A DNA stretch of 64,000 bases from Brachypodium distachyon (GCF_000005505.3 NC_016134.3:992001-1056000), one strand, 5' to 3'; shown: positions 23,111 through 36,618, numbered from the stretch's first letter. The notes: generated by a model not told the origin, from the letters alone. Numbers and translations are program-made.

Positions 23111-24463
23111 TAAATATTTTAAGGTGATCTCGAACATCTCTAGATCTTCCGGCTACGTTGTCCCGTCATATGTTCTTCGGAGATCCTCCGTCAAGCTAGC
23201 TTGGTGATTTAATTACTTCCAAATAAATTACTTCCTTAAAAGTTCACCTCCCTTGGGAACCGTGGAGCCGAGAAGAATGCACGTCCTTTCGATCGTCTTC
23301 CATGCCTGATTTGCTTCTCAACTAAGGATGTGTTTGTTGGATGGACTACGTCAACATAAGAGGGGAGGGGAGGGGTGAATAGGAGATTGACATGTCGAAA
23401 CCGTGTATTCCTTTTGAACTTTGCATCCATGTTTTCATTGTTTTTTTACTAATTTTTACGTTTCTTGGGGCTTAAATGCAGTTAAAAACTGCAGACAGAA
23501 AAAATCCCAGAAAATTAGGAAGGATCCTATCGTGAAGTCCCGAGCACACAAAAGATGACGGAGCAACCAGGGGTAGGCGTCAACCTCCCCTCACCATTTG
23601 CCTTCTAATCACATAAGGAGTACGTTCTCCTCTGGACTTCGGGTACATGGTAGTACCTTGTATCAAATCCTTGTATGTGCTCTTTTATTTATCGGTTATG
23701 TGAGTTCACTTACTTTAATTACTAGATAGGGCGTTGCCACGGGAACTTGCGTAGAAATCATATAGTACGATATATGTATGAAAGAAACGTGTATGGCAAC
23801 AACATCTGATTTTGCACATACTTGAATTTAGTCAAAACAGGTTGACATGAGATAATTATTGTAGAGATGGTTATTTATAAGCAAGAAGTAAAAGGAAATT
23901 ATACATACTGTGGTAAGCATATCTTGGTGAAATGGAAATCAATGGTCCTCAAGAGAATTGAAACTTTTGAGATCAGTCGTTTAGAAACTGAAAGATATGA
24001 AACATTCAAACTACTTTGAGGTACTGTCTAACAGGGAACACCGTTGATGTCCCTATAAATAAAAAGCAATATAGATCTAAATTAAACAAAGTAGTACTGC
24101 AATAATGTATACCTGATATGTACAAATGGCCCTCCTCGATAGTCCTCCCGATCATGCTTGTGTAGTGCCACTGTTTTTTTTTCCTTTTCTGGAAAACACC
24201 ATTTTATATGGAGAGACCAAATCTCAGTCATCTCCTTTATGAAAACTCGCCTCCTTGGTCTCCCTGAAAAATGGAACCATGAGCCCTATCAAACACGGCT
24301 TGTTTAATTTCTCTTGTAATGCATAAATAGTTGGAATCTGCTGGAATAAATCGGTCCACAAAAAAAGTTTGTTGTATTCTTTTTGACAAATTGACTGACC
24401 TGCCCTATTCCAAATGTGAGCACACGATTACAGGAAAGCTGAACATCATTGATCAAATATATG
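23111..24463. other. Intergenic, nothing recognised
   Basis: AT-rich sequence without a supportable gene; no long open frame with a domain is present on either strand. Confidence 0.4.
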
Positions 24464-24590
24464 TATTCCTCCGTCCAACAAAGGATGTCTCAAGTTTGTC
24501 AAAATTTGAATGTATTTAGACATGCCTTAGTGTATAGATGCATTCAAATTTGGTCAAAGTTGAGACATCCTTTGTTGGACGGAGGGAGTA
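24464..24590. repeat. Stowaway-type MITE
   Basis: The ends TATTCCTCCGTCCAACAAAG and CTTTGTTGGACGGAGGGAGTA (inverted) bound a 127-bp foldback, nearly identical in its arms to the 18392 and 42253 elements. Confidence 0.85.
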
Positions 24591-25104
24591 CAATGGAAAT
24601 CTCCTTGTTGTCCTAGCCTTCTTCTCAATTATAGTTACTCCACATCCATTAAAAAAGGAATACCATTCCACCTGCTGCATGAAATCCCCCTTTTAGATTT
24701 GGGATAAAAATCGAGAATGCTCCTCTAACTTGCAGAAAAAAGAAGACGAAGGATGAATGCAATAACACAACTTACACCAGAAAGATGCAGCGAGCAGGCG
24801 AAGAAACCATTGACAGGAGAACGCAACCCAAGGAACATGCACTCGCTAACGTTAGCATCTCAATGGAAGACAGCACCTGTCAGGATGAATATAATTAAAT
24901 CAACGTGTACATTAAGCTCCGATGCAAAAATCACAGAGGAAATCCACCTGCAAAACCCTTGGTGGCGTTAGTACGGTTAAGATCTTGAGCAGATTGACAT
25001 TGCGTGTGTCATGCACTCATGCATTCCAGTACCGGTGCTGATCTTAGAATTTGCAGGCGATGGAGTAGTATCTTTGTGAGCCTCCGTATGGGAAGCAGTA
25101 GCAG

Positions 25105-25410
25105 GTAGCTCAGATTACTGCAGATCACCATCCAGAGCTCCCTGAACTCGTTGGGCTGGGCCCCGCGGGACCTGAGCAGGGGCCGCCGGCGTGCCGTAGT
25201 AGGCAGCCTGGGGTGGAGGCATCTGCGGCGGGGGAGGCGCATACGGCTGCTGCGGTGCGGGCGCGGCGGGGCAACGCCGGGAAGCGGCTGGGGCATCTGG
25301 GCGGCGGCGTTGGCGGGGCGCGGCGGGCGAACGGCCGTGGACTCGGGGTGTGGAGGAGACGAACAGGAGACGGGCATGGAGTCGTGGGCCGCGACCTTGG
25401 CCCAATTATG
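25105..25410 (-). pseudogene. RBP45/47-like RNA-binding protein, broken N-terminal fragment
   Basis: On the minus strand a Pro/Gln-rich stretch (PQQPYAPPPPQMPPPQAAYY, then GTPAAPAQVP) leads to GPAQ, and after a frame change to PNEFRELW and then GDLQ-stop. In plant RBP45/RBP47 proteins a Pro/Gln-rich leader is followed by a NE-R-LWIGDLQYWMDE motif at the start of RRM1. Here at least two frame changes and a stop occur within that motif, and no RRM follows. It is a gene fragment, probably moved by a transposon. Confidence 0.55.
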
Positions 25411-26623
25411 GGCAGTCGCGAACTTGGGTCACTACAATCGGCCCGTGCTTTTTTTTAAAGTCCGAAACCCCAGCAGGCTTGGCCCGAGTGTGCCGGGGCC
25501 GAGGCCCAGCCTGTGCCGTGCCTAAGCTTCATACTCAGCCGGCCCGTTTATATTTTTCCTTTTTCAGGATTAACACATTTGTCCCATTAATCTGCTCAAT
25601 TCTGACCCATCCCACCATTCTTTTCTCTTTTAACACATCATTTTTTCTTGTTTTCGCCAAGTCCAACCCTTTTTTTCCTCTAATCTGGCCTAGCACAATC
25701 TTTTTTTCCCATTTTTTCACTGTTCTGGCCCATGTGCTGAGGCGGGCTTCGATGGGCCCAGGGGGCTTAATGGGTCCGGCACGATCGTCTATGTCACGCA
25801 TGGACCAGGAGGACACGTTTTGGGACCGGCCGGTCCCTATATAACTGGGCTTGAAGGGGTCCCGCTGGCCATCTATAGACGTCAGGTCTCACAGCAATTG
25901 GGATCGATCGCTCGAACAGGACCTCGTTTGACCAATGTCCTGGGGAAAATAAAATGACATGGCTGGCTGTGAGGCCAGGAGAATGGTGTAACGAGGATCT
26001 CTCTCATAGAGATAGAAGATGAGGCCATGAACCTGCATGCTGTGACTTTTAAGTCGATTCTATGTTTATGATTTGACCTATGTCATATAATTATTGTGAT
26101 GATTGATTTTGAGTTCTTTGTAAAAATGCATATTGTTTATTTCATTCTTGATGCTAGGTCTGCCCAATCTGACATCAGTAGGTATAGTGTGTATTAGTTG
26201 GAGTAACTTGAGTTGTGTCATAATACCTCGGTGACAGAAAAATGATTAAGCACATATGTCATGTCTCTAGTACAGTAGCAATCGTGCCATGCCTGGATAT
26301 GGGAAGAGACACTCATTGAACAAGATAAAAACGGCAGTGGTGCCTCGACGTACATACAGTACAGCAGCATGTGTCCAAACGAAGGCAACACGATTTTTTT
26401 GAGGGAAGGCAACACGATTGATTATGTACACTTCATCGCATCCTAGTTTCGCAGTCACTGTAAGAAGGCGCGCGCATTATAACTTAACTTAACACGAGAC
26501 CAGAGTTACCAGACACACCGATACAAGTGATCCAACGGCGACGATCGACCGAGGGGCTAGTTCGATTCTACAACCAATCTCGATGCATATGCCGATTCTA
26601 TCGCCTGCAGCTCTGAGATTCCA
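25411..26623. other. Intergenic / 3' flank of the first CHX gene
   Basis: No gene is seen. Pyrimidine-rich sequence with several GGCCCA/GGGCCC words at 25440-25850 could be an old promoter or transposon. The CHX 3' UTR is expected in 26460-26623. Confidence 0.35.
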
Positions 26624-29600
26624 TCAGTTGTTGTTGTCGTCGTGGGTGGGCGTCCACGGCACGGGCACGACGCTGGCTCTGCCGCTGCCGCCGGCCTCCT
26701 CGTCGACGTCCGTGGCGACGGGCGGCCGGGCCTTGGGGTCGAACCGCTTGCTGCCCGGGTTCGTCGCCGGGTCGTACCGCTTGATCACCAGCACGGACGC
26801 CGACGTCTTGAGCTCCGGCGACGCCAGGTAGCTCCCCACGGGGCCCAGCTCCTCGGCGCGCTCCACCAGGGGCTCCGTCGGCGGCATCCGGCCCACCACG
26901 AACATGTTGCACTTGGACAGCGCGTTGATGGCCTCCTTGGCGTCCCCGGACTCCGGCTCCTCGAACCTCACCGACCCGTCGTCGTTCGCGCCGTGGGCAC
27001 GCAGCTTCGACTTGAACTGCTCCACGGCCGCCTCGTCGGCGGCGGTCTCTTCTTCGGACTGCGGGCGGCTGCGGCTGAACCGTGTCAGCGTGACGGCGAC
27101 GCCAGGGTGCTCCGCCATGCGCGTCGCGTACGCCAGCGCTTCCCGGTCGTCGGCGCCGCCGAAGAAGAGCACGGAGACGGAGAACGCCACGTTCTTGGCG
27201 GACACCTGGGCGTGGCCGCCGAGGCCCCGGTCGACGAGGATGGCCACGGAGCAGGGGGCCTCACGGAGCACGCGCTTGTTCACGGCGTGGTACGCCGACC
27301 CCAGCGAGTGGAAGGAGCCGTCGTGCTGGAGCATCTTGTGGTAGGGCATGATCACGATGGCGGCGCGCTTCTCGGCGGCGCTGTCGATCACGTCCCGGTG
27401 GATGGTGTCCAGGTCGGAGATGGCCGTCATCGGGTTCACCCGCACGGCGCTCAGCTGCTGGAACGCCTCGAACGCCACCACCATCTGCTCCTCCTTGCCG
27501 CTCCCGCCGGTGCTGTTGCTGAAGAACGGCATGCCGTTGCGGCGAGCGCGCTGCACGAGCGTGATGGCCGACGACCGCTCCGAGAGCTCGACGAGGTGCA
27601 TGGCGTACATGGCGAGCCGGCTCCGGCCCGTGCCGCGGGACGACTCCACGAGGTTGAGCAGCGTGGGGATGTTGCGGCTGCTGTGGAAGCAGGCCAGGAC
27701 ACGGAGCTCGCTGTCGGCGTCGGCGGAGCCGCACTCCACGGTGCGCCGCTTGTACGGCGCCGAGGGCCGCGCCGGCTTGTAGATGGCCATGACGACGGGG
27801 GTGGTCACGAAGGTGGTGAAGAGCGCCATGAGCACCATGATGGCGAACGACTCGTCGTTCAGCACCTTGCGGTCCTTGCCGATGTTGAGGACGATGAGCT
27901 CCACGAGGCCCTTGGTGTTCATCAGGAAACCCAGCGTGACAGCCTCCCTGACGGGGATCTTGACGACCAGGGACGCGATCACCGTGCCGCCGATCTTGCC
28001 AATGCAGGCGTTGGCAATCACCAGCACCAGCAGGCCCCAGGACTTGGCTCCCTGGATGGTGGCCACGTTCGTCTTGAGGCCGCTCGAGACAAAGTAGAGT
28101 GGCAGGAAGAGCCCCGATATGAGATCCTCCGTCTTCTCGATGAGCACGCCGGCGAAAGGCCCTTCTTTGGGGACGACGATGCCGACAATGAACGCGCCGA
28201 ACAGCGCATGGATGCCGATGGCGTCGGTGGCGAAGCCAGCGGCGAGGACGATGGCAAGGGTGGCGCATATGTAGATCTCCTTGACCGGCTCGCCCTCGGG
28301 GGACCGGTTAGCCATCCACGCCAACACCGGCCGGAGCAACACGCTAACGGCAATGACAAAGCCGGTGGCGGTGAGGAGCACCCAGAGAGAAACGATGGGC
28401 GAGCCGGAACCTGAGAGCGCGACGGCGAGCGCCAACAGGATCCAGGCAGCGACGTCGTTGACCGCCGCGGCCGACATCGCCATGCGGCCAAGGTCAGTGG
28501 TCAGAAGCTTCAGCTCGGCGAGGATGCGGGCGAGGACAGGGAAGGCGGTGATGGAGAGCGCGACGCCCATGAAGACGAGGAACGGCCCCTGCGGGGCACC
28601 CTTGACGATTGTGGCACGGAACGCGAACGACGTGCCGATGCCGAGCGCGAATGGGAGGGAGATGCCGGCGAGGGCGATGGCGAGGGCCTTCTTGCCGGTA
28701 CGGCGAATGGCGGAGATGTCGAGCTCGAGGCCGACGAGGAACAGGAAGAAGAGCAGGCCGAGGTTGGCCAGCGTGTCCAGCACCGGCAGGCTCTTCTTCG
28801 GGAACACGGCGTTCAGAAACTTGTTGCTCCGGCCCAGCGCCGACGGACCCAGCAGAACTCCTCCCTGCATCAACCATGCGTGCCATGTCAGTCAACAGAG
28901 CACACCATGGTCTCATTCGTTTTCAAATGGGAAATCATACATATTTTTATGCTCGTTGATTCACTTGTCATGGATTAAGCAAAATTTCGTATTCAAAGTA
29001 AATACGCATATATGCTTCAGTAAAGACCCGATCCGGAAAATTTAACACTTGTTAGAAAGTAAAACACAGTGATGTGAAATCTGTCGACAGCAGGTAGTGT
29101 GTGTGTGTGTGTGTCTGTCATCCTGTGAAAATGTCAAAACCCAATACCAGATTGTGATCGAAGCAGGCAAGGAAAAAATTACAAGCTGTTTGAAAATCTA
29201 AGCATGGGAAGGAATACTAAACTACGACACGTGTCTACATGCAGCTTTTTACAAGTTACTTCCCTCATGACTTCTAGTGGTTGGCACTTGACAGCCCTAT
29301 CTGTGTCCTTTTTCTTGCTGAAGCAAGGCCTACAAGTCAATGACAGCTAGTAGCTACGAGAAGCCAGGGAGAAGATTATTCTACCAATAATGCACTTAAC
29401 AAAGCGCCTTACTTCTTCCACCTTTCTTACTGAAGGTACCCTTATTTTAGTCATGTCTTGACTGGCTAAACAAGACAAGAGACAGAAGCAAGTTAACCTC
29501 GCTGTGAACAATGGCTACAGACCTGTCCATGTTCGTGTATTGACCCAACTACAAGTAGCTGACGATGCTTTGTTTTATTCCAGAATAAGAGGCCGTGTTT

Positions 29601-31435
29601 CTGAAACTAGGTGTGGACAAGCCCACATGTGCAGGTCAGCTAATTGATTAAAATGCCCATTCGAACGACAGAGACACGCAGGTCATTGACTTGCCGACTG
29701 TGTGATATTCGGGAAATCATTACAGCCCAATGTTTATTTTTCGAGATTGATTCAACGCCAATGTTAAGTTTAGTGCGGTATACATGCGGCGTGATCATAG
29801 ATGCAAATCACGACCAGACACCACATCTTTCTCGTGTCTCCCAAACGTGTGGTGCAACTGCAAACTCAGCCCTATCATGCATAGAGTAGTCCGCAAGGGA
29901 TGGTCTCTCGTTTAGTAATCAGGACTTATTGTATTTAGGAGATGCCAAGGATCTCCTTTCTTCTGGTTAAGCTAGCGAGCAGTTCTAATCCCCAGACAAA
30001 TAGATAGTGTAACTTAACCTGAAATGGTCAGCGTTCTGATTGCACGTACTACTCAACTAAGCAGGGGTTAATTGACAGCATCCCCCGGGGGAGTAGGGAT
30101 CCGGGGCCTGCCTGCCTGCCCTGCCTTATGCGGCGTGTCCACTTGGGCAGCGTGGCACAGGGTCTCCTGAATGCGGCCCCACGATTTTGGAGAAGCCAAG
30201 TATTTTGGAGAAGCTAAGTTTGGTGTCAATTAATTAACCAGTTGCTAAACAGCTGGGGCAGTGGTTGCATAAGGATCTCTAATATTGTAAAGTATAGTAA
30301 CCATATTTGGCTTCAAAATAGTAGCAAGGTACAGCGCATTTCTGTACTTGTTTCTTTCCTTGAAATCCGAAGGGTGATGCTAACATGAAGGACGGCCGTT
30401 TTCTGTTTATATGCTGTCTAGAAACAAATCAAGCTTCAACCTTACGCTTTGAAAATCTAGATATACAGATATACAACTAAAATGAAGTGGAGTAGCAGCT
30501 GTTTAGGAGTTTGCGTTGTTTTTTTCTTTTTACAAATTACGAATCGGGACGCGGTAATGACTGTTCATCAACAATTAATTCCTTCCAAATTAATCCTTTC
30601 GAAAGAAAGGCAAGCAACAGTAGCATGACAGGAGATTGTAGGATCGGAATCCGGAGACGACCGCATAAACCCAACCCCTAGTCTAATCTAGCCTTTGATG
30701 AGGTTCAGAGCTGGCCTGCCTCGAGAAACAGTTTCCTAATAAACTCCAGCAATCCCCAAGTAATAAACTCCAAGATGCGATGTGACTGACGTACTTAATC
30801 TTTTTTTTGTTTGGGACAAAGACTGACTGATGTACTACTACTTGATTTAACTAGAAGAGGCCGGAAGCTTAGCTAGCCTATAATCCGTCACGTCCCAGGG
30901 GAATTAATTAAGTCGGTGCAGGTACTTAACTATATAATAAAAGTCGAGTCCAAGTGCAGTAGGAACAGAGACAGAAGCAGCAACTCACCTAGCCCCCACA
31001 GAATCCAGTCCAACTTGTGCTCAGCCCAACCCATGTCTCCGTCAGATCGTGTCACGCGGTTGCAGCACTAGAAGGACGCAGAAAGCAGAGGAAAAAGCAG
31101 AGTGGATCCGAGAGAAAAGGACGAGGAACCAACAACAAAACAAAAGGCCACGTTTGTCCCCATCCCGGAAATTTTGTAATGGGCGGAAGTCAGATTTCCG
31201 CCGGCCGAAACGTGCGTCTCCGTCCAATCCCTCTCTCGGATCGTCGAACCCCCCGGAGTTTCAGTTCAGACCGGAGACCCACCACGCGGCAGCACGTTCG
31301 TCTCGGGAGCAGGAGGACGAAATCGACCGCCGCCGCACGTACTACTACTGAATCGATTTGATTGATTGATTGGTTAATTAGCCGGCGAGTTAAAACCCTA
31401 GCCAGCACCGCCCGGCCAGCATGCGCCGCCGGCCG

Positions 31436-31473
<38 letters not shown>

Positions 31474-31740
31474 GAGGAATCGGGTGAATGAAATTAACGA
31501 GAGCGACCGGAGTTGGAGGAGGAGGCTTACGATGATCTCGGCGATGACGCGGGGCTGGCGGAGCGGGCGGAGGAGGTAGGCGAGCCCCCTGGTGACGACG
31601 ACGACGAGGCAGATCTGCAGGATGGCGAGCGGCAGCGCGTAGTCCAGCGGGTTGTCCCCCTGGAACGCCCCGTGCGACGTCGCCTGCATCGGCGCCGCGC
31701 ACACCCCCGCCGCCCCTCCCCCGTGCTCCGCCGCCGCCAT
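26624..31740 (-). CDS. CHX18: CHX18-like cation/H+ antiporter, tandem copy A
   Basis: Two exons, 31740-31531 and 28864-26624, separated by a 2.67-kb intron (GTAAGC...TGCAG), 816 residues. The join restores the [16 protein letters not shown] motif that is diagnostic for plant CHX proteins. Residues ~40-430 form the CPA2 antiporter core (about 12 membrane spans; [60 protein letters not shown]). Residues ~450-800 are the soluble C-terminal region ([42 protein letters not shown]). Sequence order matches Arabidopsis CHX18 throughout. CHX17-20 members are thought to move K+ against H+ in endomembranes and affect pH and osmotic balance. The ion-site pair is Asn-Asp, as usual for the family. An in-frame ATG at 31776 could add 12 residues. 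Confidence 0.93.
29096..29115. repeat. (GT)n microsatellite in the CHX copy A intron
   Basis: About nine GT units between AGGTA and CTGTC. The rest of the 2.67-kb intron (28865-31530) holds no gene or clear transposon. Confidence 0.85.
31440..31471. repeat. (GA)n microsatellite near the CHX copy A donor site
   Basis: About 15-16 uninterrupted GA units, roughly 60 bp inside the intron from the exon 1 donor. On the sense strand it is a (TC)n tract. Confidence 0.9.
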
Positions 31741-34019
31741 GCTCCTCTCTTCCCCCTTCTCCGGCCTCCCAACCAAGTCTCACACCAACAGAAGCAGATA
31801 GAGAAATTCTTCTCCCTCTCTTTCTCTCCAAGTTCTCTGCGCCGCCGGCCGCCAGGGATCGACCAACCCGGGGTTTAAATGTGTCTCCCGATCGCAAATT
31901 GGCAACGGCACCAACAGCAAGCACACAGGTGTTCAGATTGTGGTCGCAGATGGCAGCAGCTGGGGGCATATATATATAGACTAGAAACCTATATATTACT
32001 AGCTCTGCTACGAATGCTACGAAGTTAATAATTGTGTTATGCATCAGTTGTATAAATACGTGTCGCTCATATTTTTTTTAAATTTCTGATAAATAAGAAA
32101 TATATCAAAATATTATTTTTGAAAATTACAATTATCTTGAAAGTCATGGAAACGAATCAAACATATTCAAAAGATCGCGATATGTATAGAATGAGTGGCA
32201 ATTAGATGATTTCATAGCCATTTAGGGATAGTTTTGTTGGAGTAAACTCGTGACCATCAACTCAGATCTTTACAAGTGTAAAATAAAATGTAGAAGCTCG
32301 CCTTGCCGGGGGCTAGGAGCCAGGAGCCACGTCAGCTAATTAACCAGCATCCCCAACAGGACATACACAGCATCTCACTTAGACTTGCATGCATCCTTGA
32401 TAAAAGGAAGTCTTGTTAGCAACCAAGCAAACGTTAATTATATTCCAGTGTAGTACAAAAATTGGCCCGAGTCGTACGTACGTCTGTTGGAGAGGATTAG
32501 GTTCAGGTAAGTATATGCTAGTTATTTATGCCAATAATGCAGCGGTTAGAGTTGACGGTTTTTTTGTTTAGCGTTTCCAGGGGGATTTGAAATAGTTGAC
32601 GCTGCTTAATTGCTAGTTTAGTCATGTAGCTACCGACCGTTTTTCACGGCAGGATAATGATAGATATACACTCCAGATAGATAGATGGAAGAATTTCATT
32701 CGGTCATATGTAGCCGAGACGCAACCAAAAAACCGATCTGATGGGAAGGGTTATGGTCCACTTATAATTGAACAATTGCGAAACGAAATTTATGGTGATT
32801 CGAAACACCTGCGGTACCGTATATTGGTTGCTTTGGGTTGTTTTTTTTTTAAAGAAGGCAAATGATTTATGCTGTGTTCCGGTTTTGGCTATATTTCAAA
32901 GCTTGCCTTGTAGTCTTTGTCAAAAAAGAAAAGAAAAAGAAGCTTGTGCCTGTGGTATATATGGCTTATCCATATGAGGCAAGCACACATTTACAAACCT
33001 TTTTCTTTTCTATTTTAACATCAAGACGTGCATACATGCATGATAAGTTTCAATATAGCTTAGCTACTTCTAATGAACCATCAAAGTCAGACTCAAACCA
33101 GTTGTTCCATAGGATCGAATACATTATACAGGATCTGTCGACTGTACGTCGTAAGGATGACACGTACCGTATACTCATATATACATCCCATGCTTAGTTT
33201 TTAGGTTGTTTACTTGTTAGGAGTGCCTAGGTTTGACCCTGACCCTGTAAATTAAAACTACGTACTCCGTACCAAATAATTCATGGAGAAACCGGCTAAC
33301 TAGTTTATCTGCGAGATGGGAGCAATAAGTGCACAAAACTATTCGTTCACGACTTATCATCGTAGCCATAAGCCATTTGGGATTATATTAACTCTGATTA
33401 TCTATGTCCACAGCTGGTGCAATGCAATGATATATCAATACGGGCGTTTGCATCATACATGACGCTAATCAAGTCGCCAACTCTCAGTTTTCATCCTTGG
33501 AGAATAATAATACTACGACAGTTTTGAATACGGAGCACGGTACCATTTTTTCTTTTGGAAAACGATCTTTTTTTTTAGCGTAAAGCAGGACACGGGGACC
33601 CACCCAGCCCACTAAGCCGATGGGCCGGGCCGCAACAAGAAAGGAAGATAGATAGATCCCCAGTCTTGCAGGAATTATGCAACTAATATTTCCAGAAATA
33701 TTCCACGGGTTTTAGTTAGCGCCATGTTTTCTTGTTAACTGATACAGTATTTGTAATACTCCGTAAGACAGTCCCAATGGCAGTCAAACATTTTCAGTTA
33801 AATATGCGTAACACACTTCCCTTTCCTTTGCAAATTTAATGGGAAAATACTGGAAACATGCTCGCAATGGAAGCCTTCAACTAGCTAGCTAGTCTGTATA
33901 AATAATTTGTGCAACATATGAACATACTCATCGTACCTGCTTTATTCAGACAGAACAGAAGGGAGCCGTTTCTTTACATGGCTGTTCCGTTTCAGACACA
34001 CTGGCCCTCGGTCGGCTCC
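31741..34019. other. Intergenic between the two CHX genes
   Basis: 31741-31860 is a C/T-rich leader typical of a grass 5' UTR for CHX copy A. The remainder is AT-rich with no gene. TGGGCC/GGCCCG words occur at 33620-33632. Confidence 0.45.
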
Positions 34020-36618
34020 TCAGGCGAGTTCGCTCGGCGAAGGGGACGCCGGCACCACCATGGCGCTTCCGCTGCCGCTGCCCATCTCCTCGTCGATCAT
34101 GTCCTCGTCCGTCGCCACCTGCGGCCTGACCTTCGGGTCGAACCTCATGCTCTTCGGGTTCGTTGCCGGGTCGTACCTCTTGATGACCAGCACCGACGCC
34201 GCCGTCTTGAACTCCGGCGATACCAGGTAGCTCCCCACGGGGCCCAGCTCCTCGGGGTTCTCCACCAGCGGCGCTGTCGGCGGCATCCGGCCGACGACGA
34301 ACACGTTGCACTTGGACAGTGAGCCGATGGCCTCCACCACGTCCTCCTTGGTACCCCCTTCCCGCTCCTCGAACTTCATAGACCCATCATCGACGGCAGC
34401 CGCCCTGGCCTTGAACGCCTCGACCGCCGCTTCGTCGGCGGCGGCACTATCGGCTTCATCGAGGAGCGGGCGGTTGGGCTGCAGCCTCGCCATGGTGACG
34501 GCGACTCCCGGGTGCTCGGCCATGCGCATCGCGTAGGCCAGCGCTTCTCGGTCATCGGCGCCGCCGAAGAAGAGCACGGCCACGGAGAAGGCCACGTTCT
34601 TGGCGGAGACATGGGAGTGGCCGCCGAGGCCGCGGTCGACGAGGATGGCCACGGAGCAGGGCGCCTCCCGGAGCACCCGCCGGTTCATGGCGTGGTACGC
34701 CGACCCCAGCGAGCGGAACGTGCCGTCGTGCTGCAGCGCCTTGTGGTACGGCACGATGATGATGGCGGCGCGTTTGGCGGCGGCGCTGTCGATCACGTCC
34801 CGGTGGATGGTGTCCAGCACGGAGATGGCCGTCATGGGCCGCACTCGCACCGGACTTAGCTGTTGAAATGCCTCGAAGGCGACTTCCATCGTTGTCCTCT
34901 CCGACGATGTCACGCTGAAGAACGGCATGCCGTTGCGGCGCGCCCGGTGCACCATGGAGATGGCTGACGAGCGCTCCGTGAGCTCTACCAGGTGCATGGC
35001 GTACATGACCAGGTGGTGGCGCCCGCGGGTGCCTCGCGAGAGCTCCACGAGGTTGAGGAGGGTGGGGATGTTCCGGCTGCCGTGGAAGCAGGCGAGCATG
35101 CGCAGGTCGCCGCCGCTGTGTTCGTCGTCTTCTCCGTCGACGGTGCGGCGCTTGTACGGCACCGAGCTCGAGGGACGCGCCGGCTTGTACACGGCCATGA
35201 CGATGGGGGTGGTGATGAAGGTGGTGAAGAGCGCCATGAGCACCATGATGGCGAACGCCTCGTCGTTGAGCACCTTGCGGTCCCTGCCGATGTTGAGCAC
35301 GACGAGCTCCACGAGCCCCTTGGTGTTCATCAGGAAGCCGATGGTGATCGCCTCCCTGGCCGGGATCTTGACCAGCAGGCAAGTGGCTACGGCGCCGCCG
35401 ATCTTGCCGACGCAGGCGTTGAGGATGACGAGCACGAGGAGACCCCATGACTTGGCCCCCTTGATGGTGGCCACGTTGGTCTTCAGCCCGCTGGAGACGA
35501 AGTAGAGCGGGAGGAAGAGGCCCGAGATGAGCTCCTCCACCTTCTCGATGAGCGCGTTGGCGAACGGCCCGTCCTTGGGCACGACGATGCCGACGATGAA
35601 GGCGCCGAACAGCGCGTGGATGCCGATCACGTCGGTGACGAACCCCGCGGCGAGGACGATGGCGAGCGTGGCGACGATGTAGACCTCCTTGATGGGCTCG
35701 CCCTCAGGGCACCGCCGCGCCATCCACGCCAGCAGCGGGCGGAGGAGCACGAACACGGCGACGATGAAGCCGACGGCGGTGAGGAGCACCCAGAGGGAGA
35801 TGATCGGCGATCCGGAACCCGAGAGCGCGATGGCGAGCGCGAGGAGGATCCATGCCGTGACGTCGTCGACGGCGGCGGCCGACATGGCCATGCGGCCGAG
35901 GTCGGTGGTGAGGAGCTTGAGCTCGGTGAGGATGCGGGCGAGGACGGGGAAGGCGGTGATGGAGAGCGCGACGCCCATGAAGACGAGGAAGGGGCCCCTA
36001 GGGGACTCGTCGAGGCCCGGCACGGTGGCGCGGAAGGCGAAGGAGGTGCCGATGCCGATGACGAAGGGGACGGCGATGCCGGAGAGGGAGATGGCCAGGG
36101 CCTTCTTGCCGGTCCGGCGGATGGCGTTGAGGTCCAGCTCGAGGCCCACGAGGAAGAGGAAAAAGAGGAGGCCCAGGTTGGCCAGCGTGTCCAGCACCGT
36201 CATGCTGTGCGCCGGGAAGACGGCGTTCAGGAATTTGGTGCTCCGGCCCAGCGCCGACGGGCCCAGCAGGATCCCTCCCTGCATATCCATGAATTCCAGC
36301 AGCGTAATTAGACACATATTACGTCATGCCAAGTCAGTGAGCCGACAAGTCAAAAGCATCGTTAGTCAACAGAAAGATTTGGAAAACCGTGTACGATCGA
36401 TATTACTCGAGGGATATAGGGGTAGCACATATACGCTCACTTACGATGATCTCTGCGATGACGCGGGGTTGTCGGAGCGGGCGGAGGAGGTACGCGAGGC
36501 CTCTGGTGACGACGACGACGAGGCAGATCTGCAGGATGATGAGCGGCAGCGCGTAGTCCAGCGGGCTCTCCCCCTGGAACGCGCCGTGCGACGCCACCTT
36601 CGCTCCACCGCCGGCCAT
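34020..36618 (-). CDS. CHX18: CHX18-like cation/H+ antiporter, tandem copy B
   Basis: Exons 36618-36445 and 36278-34020 with a short 166-bp intron (GTAAGT...TGCAG), 810 residues. The intron is at the same codon as in copy A (AEII | [12 protein letters not shown]) although it is 16 times shorter. The N-terminal antiporter core and the C-terminal soluble region are present in the same order as in copy A, and most core motifs are identical. Differences: the N-terminus lacks the CxxPM-type leader of copy A, a few residues are inserted after FRATVP (GLDESPRG), and the ion-site pair reads [10 protein letters not shown] instead of [10 protein letters not shown]. Start ATG at 36618 ([12 protein letters not shown]). 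The role is presumed similar to copy A (monovalent cation/H+ exchange in endomembranes); the Asp-Asp pair could change its charge stoichiometry. Confidence 0.93.

Noticed and set aside
26642..28414. 590-codon plus-strand frame opposite CHX copy A
   Set aside because: Antisense shadow rich in His, Arg and Glu, produced by GC-biased third positions of the antiporter gene.
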